A DNA stretch of 64,000 nucleotides, from assembly GCA_041389565.1 (NCBI GenBank), contig JAWKRP010000005.1:124001-188000 (forward strand), in the 5' to 3' direction. Below the pieces are notes generated by a model that saw only the letters and a program-made list of their open reading frames with translations, ran no database searches and had not been told where the DNA came from. The DNA is from JACKEQ01 sp041389565 (GTDB taxonomy: Bacteria > Myxococcota_A > UBA796 > GCA-2862545). The position numbers and the translations under genes are program-made. Of this stretch, positions 33,162 to 41,720 are shown piece after piece. Within the stretch, counting starts at the first letter, position 1; every line of letters starts with the position of its first letter.

Positions 33162-34392
33162 ACACCTCGTCGAGGAACCGCGCGACGTCGCGCTCGTCGA
33201 AGGCCAGCCCCTCGAGAGCCCCGCCGTGCACGGACACTTCGCCGCTGTGGTGCACGTGCTCCGCGATCGCGGGGAGCTCCGAGGCATCGCCCGACGCCCC
33301 GATCAGCCCGCCCAGCGTGCGCCGGCGCCAATCGAGGGTGGCGTCGTCGAGGCCCTTGCGCGCCCACCCACGCCCGAGGCGCTTGCGCAGCCGGGTGAGG
33401 TCGAGCCCGGCGTCGGCCCGCACCACGCAGATCACCGAGCTGTTCCGACGCCCCTCGAACAGGTGGCACTGGAGGCCGCCCGCGAGCTCGGGCTCGTCGC
33501 GGAGGCTCCGCTCCACCCACAGCTTCGCGAACCGCCCGATCTGCTGGGTTCCCGAGTCGAGCCCGGGCATCGACCAGGCCAGCAGGATCGCCGAGCCGGG
33601 CACGCCCGCCGACACCGGGCCCACATCGGGGTGCGCCGGCACGGGCAGATCGCGCACGGCACCCTCCGAGAGGCCCGCACCGTCGGGCAGGGCGAGCGTG
33701 GAGCTCGTGGTGCTCATCTCGGGCGCGGTGCCGCACCGCATGGGATCGAGCGAGCACAGCACGCGGGAGGGCTCCATGGGCCCCGCGACGACCAGCGTGG
33801 TGCGGGCCGGAACCCAGCTCGCCGCGGCGAACTCCGCGGTGGCCTCGAGCGGCACGCGACGGTCGGCCGGCGCCTGCCAGATGCCGTGGTACGGATGGGG
33901 CTGCGGGTACAGAGACGCGTACACCAGCTCGAGGTAGCGCGCGGTGAACCCGTCGCGTGCGGCTGGCCGTGTGGGCGCCACCGCCCCCTGGAGCCTCGCG
34001 AGCGGGTCGGCGAAGCGCTGCATCTCGAGGGCGAGCAGGGTTCCCGTGGCATCGGCCGGCCCGTGCACCCAGAACACCGTGCTCTCGGGCTCGACCCGCA
34101 CGCGCGACTCGGCGCCCAGCCGGTCGTACAGCTCGCCCACGGCGCCCCGACCCGTGGGGCTCGACGCGAGCCACCCGTCGGCGAGGGCGTGGGTGAGGCC
34201 CGCACGCGGCTCGGCCACGAGCCCTCCGTCGATCACCGTGGCGATGCTGACGGTGCGCCAGGTGGGATGGTGCTCGATGACGACCCGCAGATCGTTCGAC
34301 AGCACGGCGCTCGCGTACGACACGCTCTCGGTCGTCGGGCGAGCGACGGGCGGCGGCTCGGAGGCACGGGCGAGACACAGCATCCACATCAT
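33121..34392 (-). CDS. M16 peptidase-like protein lacking the zinc motif
   Basis: 423 residues. A short signal peptide (MMWMLCLARAS) is followed by two alpha/beta halves of the insulinase/M16 type (LSNDLRVVIEHHPTWRTVSIATVIDGG; later AWSMPGL). Active M16 enzymes have HxxEH about 30 residues after the first strand; here the place is taken by THALADG, so the zinc ligands are missing. It is likely a non-catalytic subunit like those that pair with active M16 partners, but no active partner is visible in the window. The C-terminal coding end overlaps the DUF2235 gene. The start could also be the next Met. Confidence 0.62.
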   Translation of the reverse strand: MMWMLCLARASEPPPVARPTTESVSYASAVLSNDLRVVIEHHPTWRTVSIATVIDGGLVAEPRAGLTHALADGWLASSPTGRGAVGELYDRLGAESRVRVEPESTVFWVHGPADATGTLLALEMQRFADPLARLQGAVAPTRPAARDGFTARYLELVYASLYPQPHPYHGIWQAPADRRVPLEATAEFAAASWVPARTTLVVAGPMEPSRVLCSLDPMRCGTAPEMSTTSSTLALPDGAGLSEGAVRDLPVPAHPDVGPVSAGVPGSAILLAWSMPGLDSGTQQIGRFAKLWVERSLRDEPELAGGLQCHLFEGRRNSSVICVVRADAGLDLTRLRKRLGRGWARKGLDDATLDWRRRTLGGLIGASGDASELPAIAEHVHHSGEVSVHGGALEGLAFDERDVARFLDEVFTERRLVVVRLVP

Positions 34393-34433
34393 GGGGACCA
34401 GTGTGCCCGACCCCCGCGCCGTTAACCAGCGTC

Positions 34434-35597
34434 CTACCGGTCCTCGAAGCGAGGCCGTACCAGCTCCAGCTCCTGAACCACGATGGTGGTGGGGCCCACC
34501 TGCCCTTCGATCCAACTCGGCTCTCCGGGGATCGCGAGGTCGGACGTGTAGTTGAACACCTGGAAGGTCACGCCGTGCTTCAGGATCTCCGGAAAGCACG
34601 TGTCGCCCTTGCTGTCGAGGTCACCCGCGAGCTCGACGGTGCGGGTGGCGGGGTCGACGCGCCACAGGGAGCACCGCTTCGGCTGCCCCCAGTAGGCCGC
34701 CTGGTACTGCAGGTAGGCCTGCTGCGGGGAGAGCCCGTCGATCCCGAGGTCGTACGCGCCGTCGTCCGTGAGGTTGCGCCGCGCGAGCAGCCAGACCTCG
34801 CCGGCATGTTGGAACAGCAGCGGAGAGTCGTACTTCCGGGCGTCGGTGTCGCAGGTCCAGGTTCCGGGATCGTCTGCGGGTGCCGTGCAGATGAACGACC
34901 CGAAACCCCGGTCGTCACCGGCCTCGTTGCGGACCACCGCCACGATCGACCCGTCTTCGAGCCACTCCACGTCGGTCTCGCTCCCGCCGCCCTCGAGCAC
35001 GATGGGCTGGCCGGGCACCACGGGCGTCCAGTCGAGCCCGTCGGTCGACCGGAGCCAGCGGATCTGGATGGGCTCGCGCTCGCCGAGCTCGTACACGTTC
35101 TCGCCGCCGTCGTACCCGGTGACCTGCATCTCGTCGCCGACGACCTTGATGCGCCACGGGATGAAGCCGCGCGAGAACACGGGACCGGGGGTCGTCCAGT
35201 CCCCAGGGCTCACGTACAGGGCGTGGAGCGGCGTTCCGGGCTCGAAGTCGAGCGAGTTCGTGCCGAGCGTCGCGAAGAACAGGTGGAGCTCGCCTCCGAA
35301 CGACACGAGCTGGGGCTCGCGGAGGTCGCGCGCGTAGTAGAAGTGTCCCTCGAACCGCCACTCCACGAGGTCTTCCGACGACATCACCCAGAGATCGACC
35401 TCGGCGTCGGCGAAGTGGGTGGGCGCCGACCGGAACGCGAGGAACACCCGCCCGTCGTGCTCGACCACATCGAGGTTGTTGTTGGCGTTCTGCGGGACGA
35501 TCTCCGACGGCAGCCCGGGCCCCGGCACGAGCTGGACGGGGTCGCCCAGCACGGGGACCAACGGAGCGGGCGCACAGGCGGCGAGCAGCGCGATCAT
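34434..35597 (-). CDS. lipoprotein with predicted beta-propeller (glycosidase-like) fold
   Basis: 387 residues. MIALLAACAP gives a lipobox. The body has repeated motifs typical of five-bladed GH43/sialidase-like propellers (VFLAFRSAP, DLREPQLVSFGGELHLFFA, IRWLRSTDGLDW, DVEWLEDGSIVAVVRNEAGD, KYDSPLLFQHAGEVWLLARR). It is probably surface-exposed and sugar-binding or hydrolytic; catalytic acids were not identified. Its ATG overlaps the stop of the acetate kinase fusion (ATGA). Confidence 0.65.
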   Translation of the reverse strand: MIALLAACAPAPLVPVLGDPVQLVPGPGLPSEIVPQNANNNLDVVEHDGRVFLAFRSAPTHFADAEVDLWVMSSEDLVEWRFEGHFYYARDLREPQLVSFGGELHLFFATLGTNSLDFEPGTPLHALYVSPGDWTTPGPVFSRGFIPWRIKVVGDEMQVTGYDGGENVYELGEREPIQIRWLRSTDGLDWTPVVPGQPIVLEGGGSETDVEWLEDGSIVAVVRNEAGDDRGFGSFICTAPADDPGTWTCDTDARKYDSPLLFQHAGEVWLLARRNLTDDGAYDLGIDGLSPQQAYLQYQAAYWGQPKRCSLWRVDPATRTVELAGDLDSKGDTCFPEILKHGVTFQVFNYTSDLAIPGEPSWIEGQVGPTTIVVQELELVRPRFEDR

Positions 35598-37369
35598 CGA
35601 GAGAGCGCGTCGTGCCGGGTGTCGCGGAGGGTCACCCGCGCGTTCGCCCCGGTGGGAACGAGCATTCCGGTCGCATCGCGCCCGAGATCGGCGGCGTTCG
35701 CCTCGTCGGTGTCGATGTGCATCTCGAGCAGGTAGGAGTCCTTCACGCGGACCATCACGTCCTTGAAGATCAGGTCGCGACCGTCGGTGTCGAGCTCGAC
35801 CTGCACGTGGTCGCCGTGCTTCACGCCGTACCGCTCGGCGTCGGCGGTGGTCATGTGGATGTGGCGCCAGGCGCAGATGAGCCCCGAGGTGAGCGTGATC
35901 TCCCCCGCCGGGCCGCGCAGCGTGATCCCGGGGGTGTTGCGGTGATCTCCCGAGAGGCGGACCGGGGCGTCGATGCCGAGCGCGAACTCGTCGGTGCGCG
36001 AGATCTCGACCTGCGACGCCTTCCGCACCGGCCCGATGATGCCGACGCGCTCGATCTCCCGCTTGGGCCCCACGATCGTGACGCGCTCTTCGCAGATGTA
36101 CTGCCCGGGCTGACCGAGCGGCGCGCGCTCCGTGAGGGTGTGCCCGGCTCCGAACAGCGCTTCCACGTGCTCCTGCGTGAGGTGGACATGGCGGGCGCTG
36201 ACCTTCACCGGGATGGGCGGGAGGTCGTCGATGCGGTCGTTCCCGCGGGCGATCTTGAGCGCCGACCCCGCGATCGACCGGTTCTCGTCGGTCTTCACGA
36301 CGAGGAGCTTCGTGCGGCTGCGCTCGGTGCTGATCTCGGCCACGGGGCTGCCGTCCGTCACGCGCGCGTCGGCGTTCCGGTTCGGGTCGAGCGTGAGACC
36401 GAGGTACCCGAACCGCTGGGCGAGGCGCTGGCGCATGGCGACCGCGTTCTCGCCGATCCCGCCCGTGAGCACGACCGCATCGACGCCATCGAGCACCGCG
36501 GCGTACGCCCCGATGTACTTGCGGACCCGGTGCGCGAACACCTCGATCGCGAGCCGTGCCGCATCGTCTCCGTCGGCGGCACGGGCCTCGAGGTCGCGGA
36601 GGTCGGGCGAGCCCCCGAGCCCGGCCAGGCCACTCTCGCGGTTGAGCATGCGATCCAGCCCGTCGAGATCGAGCCCTTCGGCACGAGCGAGCGCCAGGAG
36701 CGCGCCCGGATCGACGTCGCCCGAGCGCGTCGCCATCACCAGGCCTTCGAGCGGGGTGAGCCCCATGCTCGTCTCGACCGACGCGCCGTTCTCCCACGCG
36801 GTGATGCTGCAGCCCCCGCCGAGATGGCAGGTGACGAGCCGGAGATCCCGCACATCGGACTCCATCCACTCTGCGGCCCGCTCCGCGACCCACGCGTGGC
36901 TCGGACCGTGGAAGCCGTACCGGCGGATGCCGTGCTTCGCGGCGCGCTCGGCCGGCAGGGCGTACGTGCGGGCGCGCCGCGGGAGCGTGGCATGGACGGC
37001 GGTGTCGAACACGGCGACGTGCGGCACGTGCGGCAGGACCTCGAGCGCGGCCCGAATGCCCGCGAGGTTCGCCGGGAGGTGCAGGGGCGCCAGGGGCACG
37101 AGGGCTTCGATCCTCGCGACCACATCGGCGTCGACGCGAACGGGTGCCGTGAAGGCCTCTCCGCCGTGCACCACGCGGTGCCCCACCGCGACCACGTCTT
37201 CTGCGACGAGCGAATCGAGGACCGAAGCGAGCGCGGCCCCGTGGTCGGGCACCCCTCCGGGCTCTCCGATGCGCTCCACCTTCGCGCTCGCGAACCGCTC
37301 GCCGGACACGGGATCGAGCCGCTCCGCCTTGAGCGAGGTGCTCCCACAGTTCACGACCACGACACTCAT
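35594..37369 (-). CDS. acetate kinase-PduL phosphotransacylase fusion
   Basis: 591 residues joining two enzymes of one pathway. Residues 1 to ~375 are an acetate/propionate kinase (VVNCGSTSLK, YGFHGPSH, LVTCHLGGG, SMGLTPLEG, LTGGIGEN). Residues ~383-591 are a PduL-type phosphotransacylase with the metal histidines in SARHVHL (394, 396), WRHIHMT (503, 505) and EMHIDTDE (551), spaced almost as in PduL. The fusion would convert acyl-CoA to acyl-phosphate and then to acetate/propionate plus ATP, or the reverse. No microcompartment shell gene or N-terminal encapsulation helix is visible, so it is probably cytosolic. GGGAGG precedes the ATG. The stop overlaps the lipoprotein gene. Confidence 0.9.
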   Translation of the reverse strand: MSVVVVNCGSTSLKAERLDPVSGERFASAKVERIGEPGGVPDHGAALASVLDSLVAEDVVAVGHRVVHGGEAFTAPVRVDADVVARIEALVPLAPLHLPANLAGIRAALEVLPHVPHVAVFDTAVHATLPRRARTYALPAERAAKHGIRRYGFHGPSHAWVAERAAEWMESDVRDLRLVTCHLGGGCSITAWENGASVETSMGLTPLEGLVMATRSGDVDPGALLALARAEGLDLDGLDRMLNRESGLAGLGGSPDLRDLEARAADGDDAARLAIEVFAHRVRKYIGAYAAVLDGVDAVVLTGGIGENAVAMRQRLAQRFGYLGLTLDPNRNADARVTDGSPVAEISTERSRTKLLVVKTDENRSIAGSALKIARGNDRIDDLPPIPVKVSARHVHLTQEHVEALFGAGHTLTERAPLGQPGQYICEERVTIVGPKREIERVGIIGPVRKASQVEISRTDEFALGIDAPVRLSGDHRNTPGITLRGPAGEITLTSGLICAWRHIHMTTADAERYGVKHGDHVQVELDTDGRDLIFKDVMVRVKDSYLLEMHIDTDEANAADLGRDATGMLVPTGANARVTLRDTRHDALSR

Positions 37370-37416
37370 CGGACCTCCCGGAACCCCCAGGTAACGCCCG
37401 GGTCCGGGCACGCCCC

Positions 37417-37944
37417 TCAGAGCTCGAAGTCGAGGTTCTTCGGCTTCGACGGCTGTGGCTTGCGCTTCATGTCGGTGACGGGCACCGAGGTGTCGACGAT
37501 GTCGAGCTGCACGTCGTCGAGCCACACCGCGCCCGGCCCCGAAAGCAGGATCCCGAGCACGATCCCGGTGGCGTCCTCGTGAACGTCGAGCACGATCGAG
37601 ATGCGCGTCCACTCGACGTCGCCGCGCAAGGCGCGCTCCTGCATGTTGTCGAACGCCACCACGTCTTCGCCGGCATCGACGCGCATCCAGGCTCCCGCCC
37701 AGTCCGTCACGCCCTCGGTGCGCATCCAGGCGGAGTAGCGCACACGCTCCCCACGGTACGCGTGCGGGTCGAGGAGCTGCAGCATCGTGCCGAACTTCGA
37801 GGCTCCCTTCGCGCCGCGCAGCACGGCGCTGTACGACCCGTCCTTCGCGTTCGTGTCGCGCTCGACGGTGTAGCCCTTCGCGGTGGGCGCGACCCATCCC
37901 GTGGGTGCGCCCGCGAGCGCGAGTGACGTCAGCATCCAGATCAT
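37417..37944 (-). CDS. secreted protein, paralogue B of the sigma-factor cluster
   Basis: 175 residues with a signal peptide (MIWMLTSLALAGAP) and a galactose-binding-like beta-sandwich: FGTMLQLLDPHAYRGERVRYSAWMR spread over two strands, then FDNMQERAL and VWLDDVQLDIVD. It is clearly paralogous to the protein at 38903-39439, sharing the FGT, YRG, FDNM and WLDD blocks. It is the last gene of the sigma/anti-sigma operon, its ATG overlapping the anti-sigma stop. A role as a surface ligand-binding or regulon-linked protein is inference. Confidence 0.75.
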   Translation of the reverse strand: MIWMLTSLALAGAPTGWVAPTAKGYTVERDTNAKDGSYSAVLRGAKGASKFGTMLQLLDPHAYRGERVRYSAWMRTEGVTDWAGAWMRVDAGEDVVAFDNMQERALRGDVEWTRISIVLDVHEDATGIVLGILLSGPGAVWLDDVQLDIVDTSVPVTDMKRKPQPSKPKNLDFEL

Positions 37945-38372
37945 GAGTCCCTCCCACAGTCGACACACACGGGCTCGTCGTACCGCGGCACGCGCCCGGT
38001 GCCCGTCATCAGCCCGCGCTCGAGCGCCTGCTGCTCGCACGCTTCGAGCGCTCCGGACGCTTCGCAGTCCACCGACACGTCGACCCCGGGCACCGCCACG
38101 CCCACTGCGGTCGGACCGCGCTGCGCGAGCCCCACCACCAGGATCGCGGCAGCGGCGGCGGCGAGCGCCCATCCCCACGGCCGACGCGCACGGGGGCGTG
38201 CCGCAGACGCCACCGCGATCTCGACCAGCTCCTCCTCGGCGCGAGCCACGGCCGTGAGCCGGGCTGCACAGTCTGCGCAGTGGTCGGCGTGGGCCTCCAC
38301 CTCCAGGGCCTCGGCCTGGCCGAGCTCTCCGGCCACCCAGGCCGCGAGCTGCGAATCGGTGAGGTGCGTCAT
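37941..38372 (-). CDS. zinc-finger anti-sigma factor
   Basis: 143 residues. The N-terminal zinc-binding anti-sigma motif HxxxCxxC is present (His28, Cys32, Cys35), followed by one membrane helix (~66-85) and a short extracytoplasmic domain with four cysteines. Such proteins hold an ECF sigma factor at the membrane until a signal is received. The ATG overlaps the sigma stop (ATGA), and the stop overlaps the next gene in the same way, so three genes are translationally coupled. Confidence 0.85.
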   Translation of the reverse strand: MTHLTDSQLAAWVAGELGQAEALEVEAHADHCADCAARLTAVARAEEELVEIAVASAARPRARRPWGWALAAAAAAILVVGLAQRGPTAVGVAVPGVDVSVDCEASGALEACEQQALERGLMTGTGRVPRYDEPVCVDCGRDS

Positions 38373-38902
38373 CCATCCCCCAGTGCGGAGCGAAGTCGTT
38401 GGCGGACCTCCGACAGGATCTGCCGGGTCCGTTGGAGTGACAAGCCGAAGCGTGCAGCGAGGTCGACCTGCGACGTGCCCGCGCCGTCGTAGGCCGCCTC
38501 GAACAGCGCGCGATCGCGGTCGTCTTCGCGGTCGAGCGCGCTGAGGGCACGTCCCAGACGGGCCCGATCGATCATCCGGTCCTCCGAGCCCGCACCCGAC
38601 GCCTCCTCGTGCCGCACCGCCTCGAGCGACACGACGGAGCCGGCGAGGCGCTGGCGCTCCAACCAGATGAACCGGGCCTGACGGATCGCCAGGCCCGGGA
38701 GCTGGAGGTCGAGGAGCCGCCCTTCACGCTGGCGCCGGACGAGCCGCAGCCAGGCTTCCTGGGCGCACTCGCGCGCCTCGCACGGTCGGGCTCCGCGCGC
38801 GACGAGGGACACCACGACCCGATGGCCGTGGGCCTCGATCAGCGCGTTCCACGCGGCATCGTCGCCGCGCAGCGCGCGTTCCTCGGCGGAGCCCGCACTC
38901 AC
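38369..38902 (-). CDS. ECF-type RNA polymerase sigma factor
   Basis: 177 residues, GTG start immediately after the upstream stop. Region 2 is recognisable (EARECAQEAWLRLVRRQREG) and region 4 helix-turn-helix follows (GAGTSQVDLAARFGLSLQRTRQILSEV, in two helices). It probably directs RNA polymerase to a small regulon and is controlled by the coupled anti-sigma downstream. The gene is framed by two paralogous secreted-protein genes on the same strand. Confidence 0.85.
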   Translation of the reverse strand: MSAGSAEERALRGDDAAWNALIEAHGHRVVVSLVARGARPCEARECAQEAWLRLVRRQREGRLLDLQLPGLAIRQARFIWLERQRLAGSVVSLEAVRHEEASGAGSEDRMIDRARLGRALSALDREDDRDRALFEAAYDGAGTSQVDLAARFGLSLQRTRQILSEVRQRLRSALGDG

Positions 38903-39439
38903 CTATTCGCGCTCGAAGCTCGGGTTCACCGGCTTGGACGAGCGCGTGTTCTGGAGCCCGGTGAGCGGGATGCGGTCGTCGACCACCTCGATCTCGAGGT
39001 CGTCGAGCCACACGGTGCCCGCCCCGTCGACCAGGATGCCGAACGCGAGACCCTGCGCCTTCTCGGGAACGTCGAGCACGATCTCGTAGCGGTTCCACGC
39101 GCTCGTGCCCTCGATCGGGCGGTCGTGCATGTTGTCGAACGACAGCATGCCCTTCTCGCCATCGACGCGGAGCCACAGGCCCGACCAGCCCGTCACGTCC
39201 TCCGACTTCACGTACGCGCTCATCATCACGCGCTTCCCGCGGTACTCCTCGGCGCCGACCTGCTGCATCAGCGTACCGAATCCCGACTTGTCGGCCTTGC
39301 TCCGATAGCGTGCCGAGCCTTCGCCCGAATACGCCTCCGAGACCACGTCGGCTTCGTAGTTCTTGGGGTTGCTCCCCGCGAGGAACCATCCGTCCGGAAC
39401 CCCCGCCCAGGCGGAGACGATTGTTGCGAGCACCAGCAT
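38903..39439 (-). CDS. secreted protein, paralogue A of the sigma-factor cluster
   Basis: 178 residues. A signal peptide (MLVLATIVSAWAG) precedes a galactose-binding-like domain (FGTLMQQVGAEEYRGKRV, WSGLWLRVDG, FDNMHDRPI, VWLDDLEIEVVDD). It shares the same blocks in the same order as the protein at 37417-37944. Related domains are found in bacterial regulators and secreted proteins. It is the first gene of the operon, with GGGAGG before the ATG; its stop directly abuts the sigma start. Confidence 0.75.
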   Translation of the reverse strand: MLVLATIVSAWAGVPDGWFLAGSNPKNYEADVVSEAYSGEGSARYRSKADKSGFGTLMQQVGAEEYRGKRVMMSAYVKSEDVTGWSGLWLRVDGEKGMLSFDNMHDRPIEGTSAWNRYEIVLDVPEKAQGLAFGILVDGAGTVWLDDLEIEVVDDRIPLTGLQNTRSSKPVNPSFERE

Positions 39440-39578
39440 GTGAGACCTCCCGTCGTCGTGACGGACCCAGAACGGGAGCAGGGCCTCAGGCATATCGCAG
39501 AAAGTTCGGAACCCGCCGCGCACGGTCGCTCGATCTCCCGAGCAGAGCGCCATAGAGGCCGCTCGGCGAGGTGAACGG

Positions 39579-40493
39579 ATGATGGTGAACAACCGGGGCT
39601 CGGTGCGCGGGCTCCTGCGGTGGCAGCGCGAGAACGTCGTGTGGTCGGCGTTCGCGGCGTCGATCGTGGTGCTCGTGTACAAGCTGCACGTACTCGACGT
39701 GATCCCCCGCCTGTTCACGCTCCCCACGATGCCCGTGGCCGTCGTGGGCGGTGCCATCGGCATCTTCGTGTCGTTCCGGACGAACTCCGCGTACGACCGC
39801 TGGTGGGAGGGCCGGAAGCTGTGGGGCCGGCTCATCAACACGTCCCGGCACTTCAGCACGCAGGTGCTGTCGTGGATCGGCCGTCACGACGGGCCCGAAG
39901 CGAACCACCTCGTGCGGCGCCACATCGCCTACGTGCACACGCTGAGGTGCCTGCTGCGCACGGAAGACCCGTTCGAAGACACCGACGTGCGCGCGTTCCT
40001 CACCGAAGAGGAGCTGGCGGGGCTGCGCGGGAAGTCGAACACCACCCACGCCATCCTGCACCTGCAGCACCTCGACTTCACCACGTGGGCCGACGCCCAC
40101 GACCTCGATCCGCGGCGCCTCCAGCAGCTCGACGAGAGCGTGCGCCACCTCCTCGACATCCAGGGGGGCTGCGAGCGCATCAAGAAGACCCCGCTCCCCC
40201 GCGGCTACGGCTACATCGCGGAGCAGCTCATCCGGTACTACGCGTGGCTGCTCCCGCTCGCGATCGTGGAAGACCTGCACATCCTCACCATCCCGATGAA
40301 CGTGCTGATCTGCCTGTCGTTCTCGCTGATCAGCGAGGCCGGGCGTGTGCTCGAGGACCCGTTCACGATGTTCTGGAACGGCCTGCCGCTCACCGCGATG
40401 AGCAAGACCATCGAGAACGACCTCCGCAGCCGGATGGGCGAGGTCGACCTGCCGCCCGTGCCCGGACCCGACGCCGACGGCATCCTGATGTAG
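39579..40493 (+). CDS. bestrophin-family anion channel
   Basis: 304 residues of the bestrophin/UPF0187 family. Membrane helices around 20-40, 45-65, 210-235 and 240-262 are visible, with the motifs SFRTNSAYDRWWEGRKLWG and a late EDPF. Family members form pentameric chloride (sometimes cation) channels in the inner membrane. GAGG lies upstream of the ATG. It is isolated on the plus strand between the sigma operon and the suf genes and ends 6 bases from the convergent sufS. Confidence 0.88.
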   Translation: MMVNNRGSVRGLLRWQRENVVWSAFAASIVVLVYKLHVLDVIPRLFTLPTMPVAVVGGAIGIFVSFRTNSAYDRWWEGRKLWGRLINTSRHFSTQVLSWIGRHDGPEANHLVRRHIAYVHTLRCLLRTEDPFEDTDVRAFLTEEELAGLRGKSNTTHAILHLQHLDFTTWADAHDLDPRRLQQLDESVRHLLDIQGGCERIKKTPLPRGYGYIAEQLIRYYAWLLPLAIVEDLHILTIPMNVLICLSFSLISEAGRVLEDPFTMFWNGLPLTAMSKTIENDLRSRMGEVDLPPVPGPDADGILM

Positions 40494-40499
40494 CGCGGG

Positions 40500-41720
40500 T
40501 CAGCCGAAGAGCGTGACCACCTTGTGCAGCGCGGCCGCGAAGCGCTCGACCTCGTCGGGGGTGTTGTAGACCGCGAAGCTCGCGCGGGCCGTCGCGTCGA
40601 CGCCCATGCGGCGCATCACGGGCTGCGCGCAGTGGTGCCCCGTGCGCACGGCGATGCCCTGCTCGTCGAGCAGCGTGCCGATGTCGTGGGGATGCAGGCC
40701 CTTCGCCACGAACGACAGCACGCCCGCTTTGTGGGGAGCCGTTCCGATGCGGCGGATCCCGGGGATGTCGGCGACCCGGCGCGTGGCGAGCTCGAGCAGG
40801 CTGGCTTCGTGGGCCGCGATGCTCTCGACCCCCACGTCGCGCATCCAGCGCGCAGCCGCGCCGAACCCGACGGCACCCGCGATGTTCGGTGTGCCGGCCT
40901 CGAAGCGGGCGGGCGGCGGAGCCCACGTGGACCCCTCGAACGTGACGGTCTCGATCATCTCGCCGCCCCCCTGCCAGGGAGGCATGCGCTCGAGCAGCTC
41001 CGCGCGACCCCACAGCGCGCCGATGCCGGTCGGGCCGTACATCTTGTGCGCCGACACGGCGTAGAAATCGCAGCCCAGCGCACGAACGTCGACCGTGCCG
41101 TGCGGAGCGGCCTGCGCGCCGTCGACCACGACGATCGCCCCGTGTGCATGGGCGCGCTCGGCGATGTGCGCGACGTCGACGATGGTGCCGAGCGCGTTCG
41201 ACGTGTGTGCGACGGACACGATGCGGGTGCGCGGGCCGAGCAGCGCTTCGAACGCGTCGAGGTCGAGCGTGCCGTCGTCGTTCAGCGGGATCACGCGGAT
41301 GCGCGCACCCGTGCGGGCCGCGACCAGCTGCCAGGGCACGATGTTGCTGTGGTGCTCGAGCTCCGACAGCACGATCTCGTCGCCGGCCTCGAGGAACGCC
41401 GACCAGCTGTGGGCGACGAGGTTCAGGGCCTCGGTCGTGCCGCGCGTGAACACGATCTCCTCGGGGCTCGCGGCCCCCAGGAAGCCGGCGACCTCCGTAC
41501 GGGCCGCCTCGTACGCCTCGGTGGCCCGGCGCGACAGGAGGTGCACGCCCCGATGCACATTGGCGTGGTCGTGCTCGTAGTACGCGCGCATCGCATCGAT
41601 CACGGCGAGCGGCTTCTGCGAGGAGGCCGCGTTGTCGAAGTACACGAGCGGCTGCCCGTCGAGCCCTTCCTCCGCGAGGATCGGGAACTGCGAGCGGATG
41701 GCGGCGAGATCGAGCGTCAC
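40500..41720 (-). CDS. sufS: cysteine desulfurase SufS
   Basis: 406 residues, GTG start in a GTGA overlap with sufD. Class II desulfurase: YFDNAASSQKP, ELEHHSN, VVDGAQAAPH, the PLP lysine in SAHKMYGPTG (Lys226) and the active cysteine in RTGHHCAQP (Cys364). Length and both residue numbers equal those of E. coli SufS. It provides persulfide for the SufBCD scaffold. The usual SufE or SufU partner is not in the window. It is the last gene of the sufCDS unit. Confidence 0.96.
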   Translation of the reverse strand: MTLDLAAIRSQFPILAEEGLDGQPLVYFDNAASSQKPLAVIDAMRAYYEHDHANVHRGVHLLSRRATEAYEAARTEVAGFLGAASPEEIVFTRGTTEALNLVAHSWSAFLEAGDEIVLSELEHHSNIVPWQLVAARTGARIRVIPLNDDGTLDLDAFEALLGPRTRIVSVAHTSNALGTIVDVAHIAERAHAHGAIVVVDGAQAAPHGTVDVRALGCDFYAVSAHKMYGPTGIGALWGRAELLERMPPWQGGGEMIETVTFEGSTWAPPPARFEAGTPNIAGAVGFGAAARWMRDVGVESIAAHEASLLELATRRVADIPGIRRIGTAPHKAGVLSFVAKGLHPHDIGTLLDEQGIAVRTGHHCAQPVMRRMGVDATARASFAVYNTPDEVERFAAALHKVVTLFG

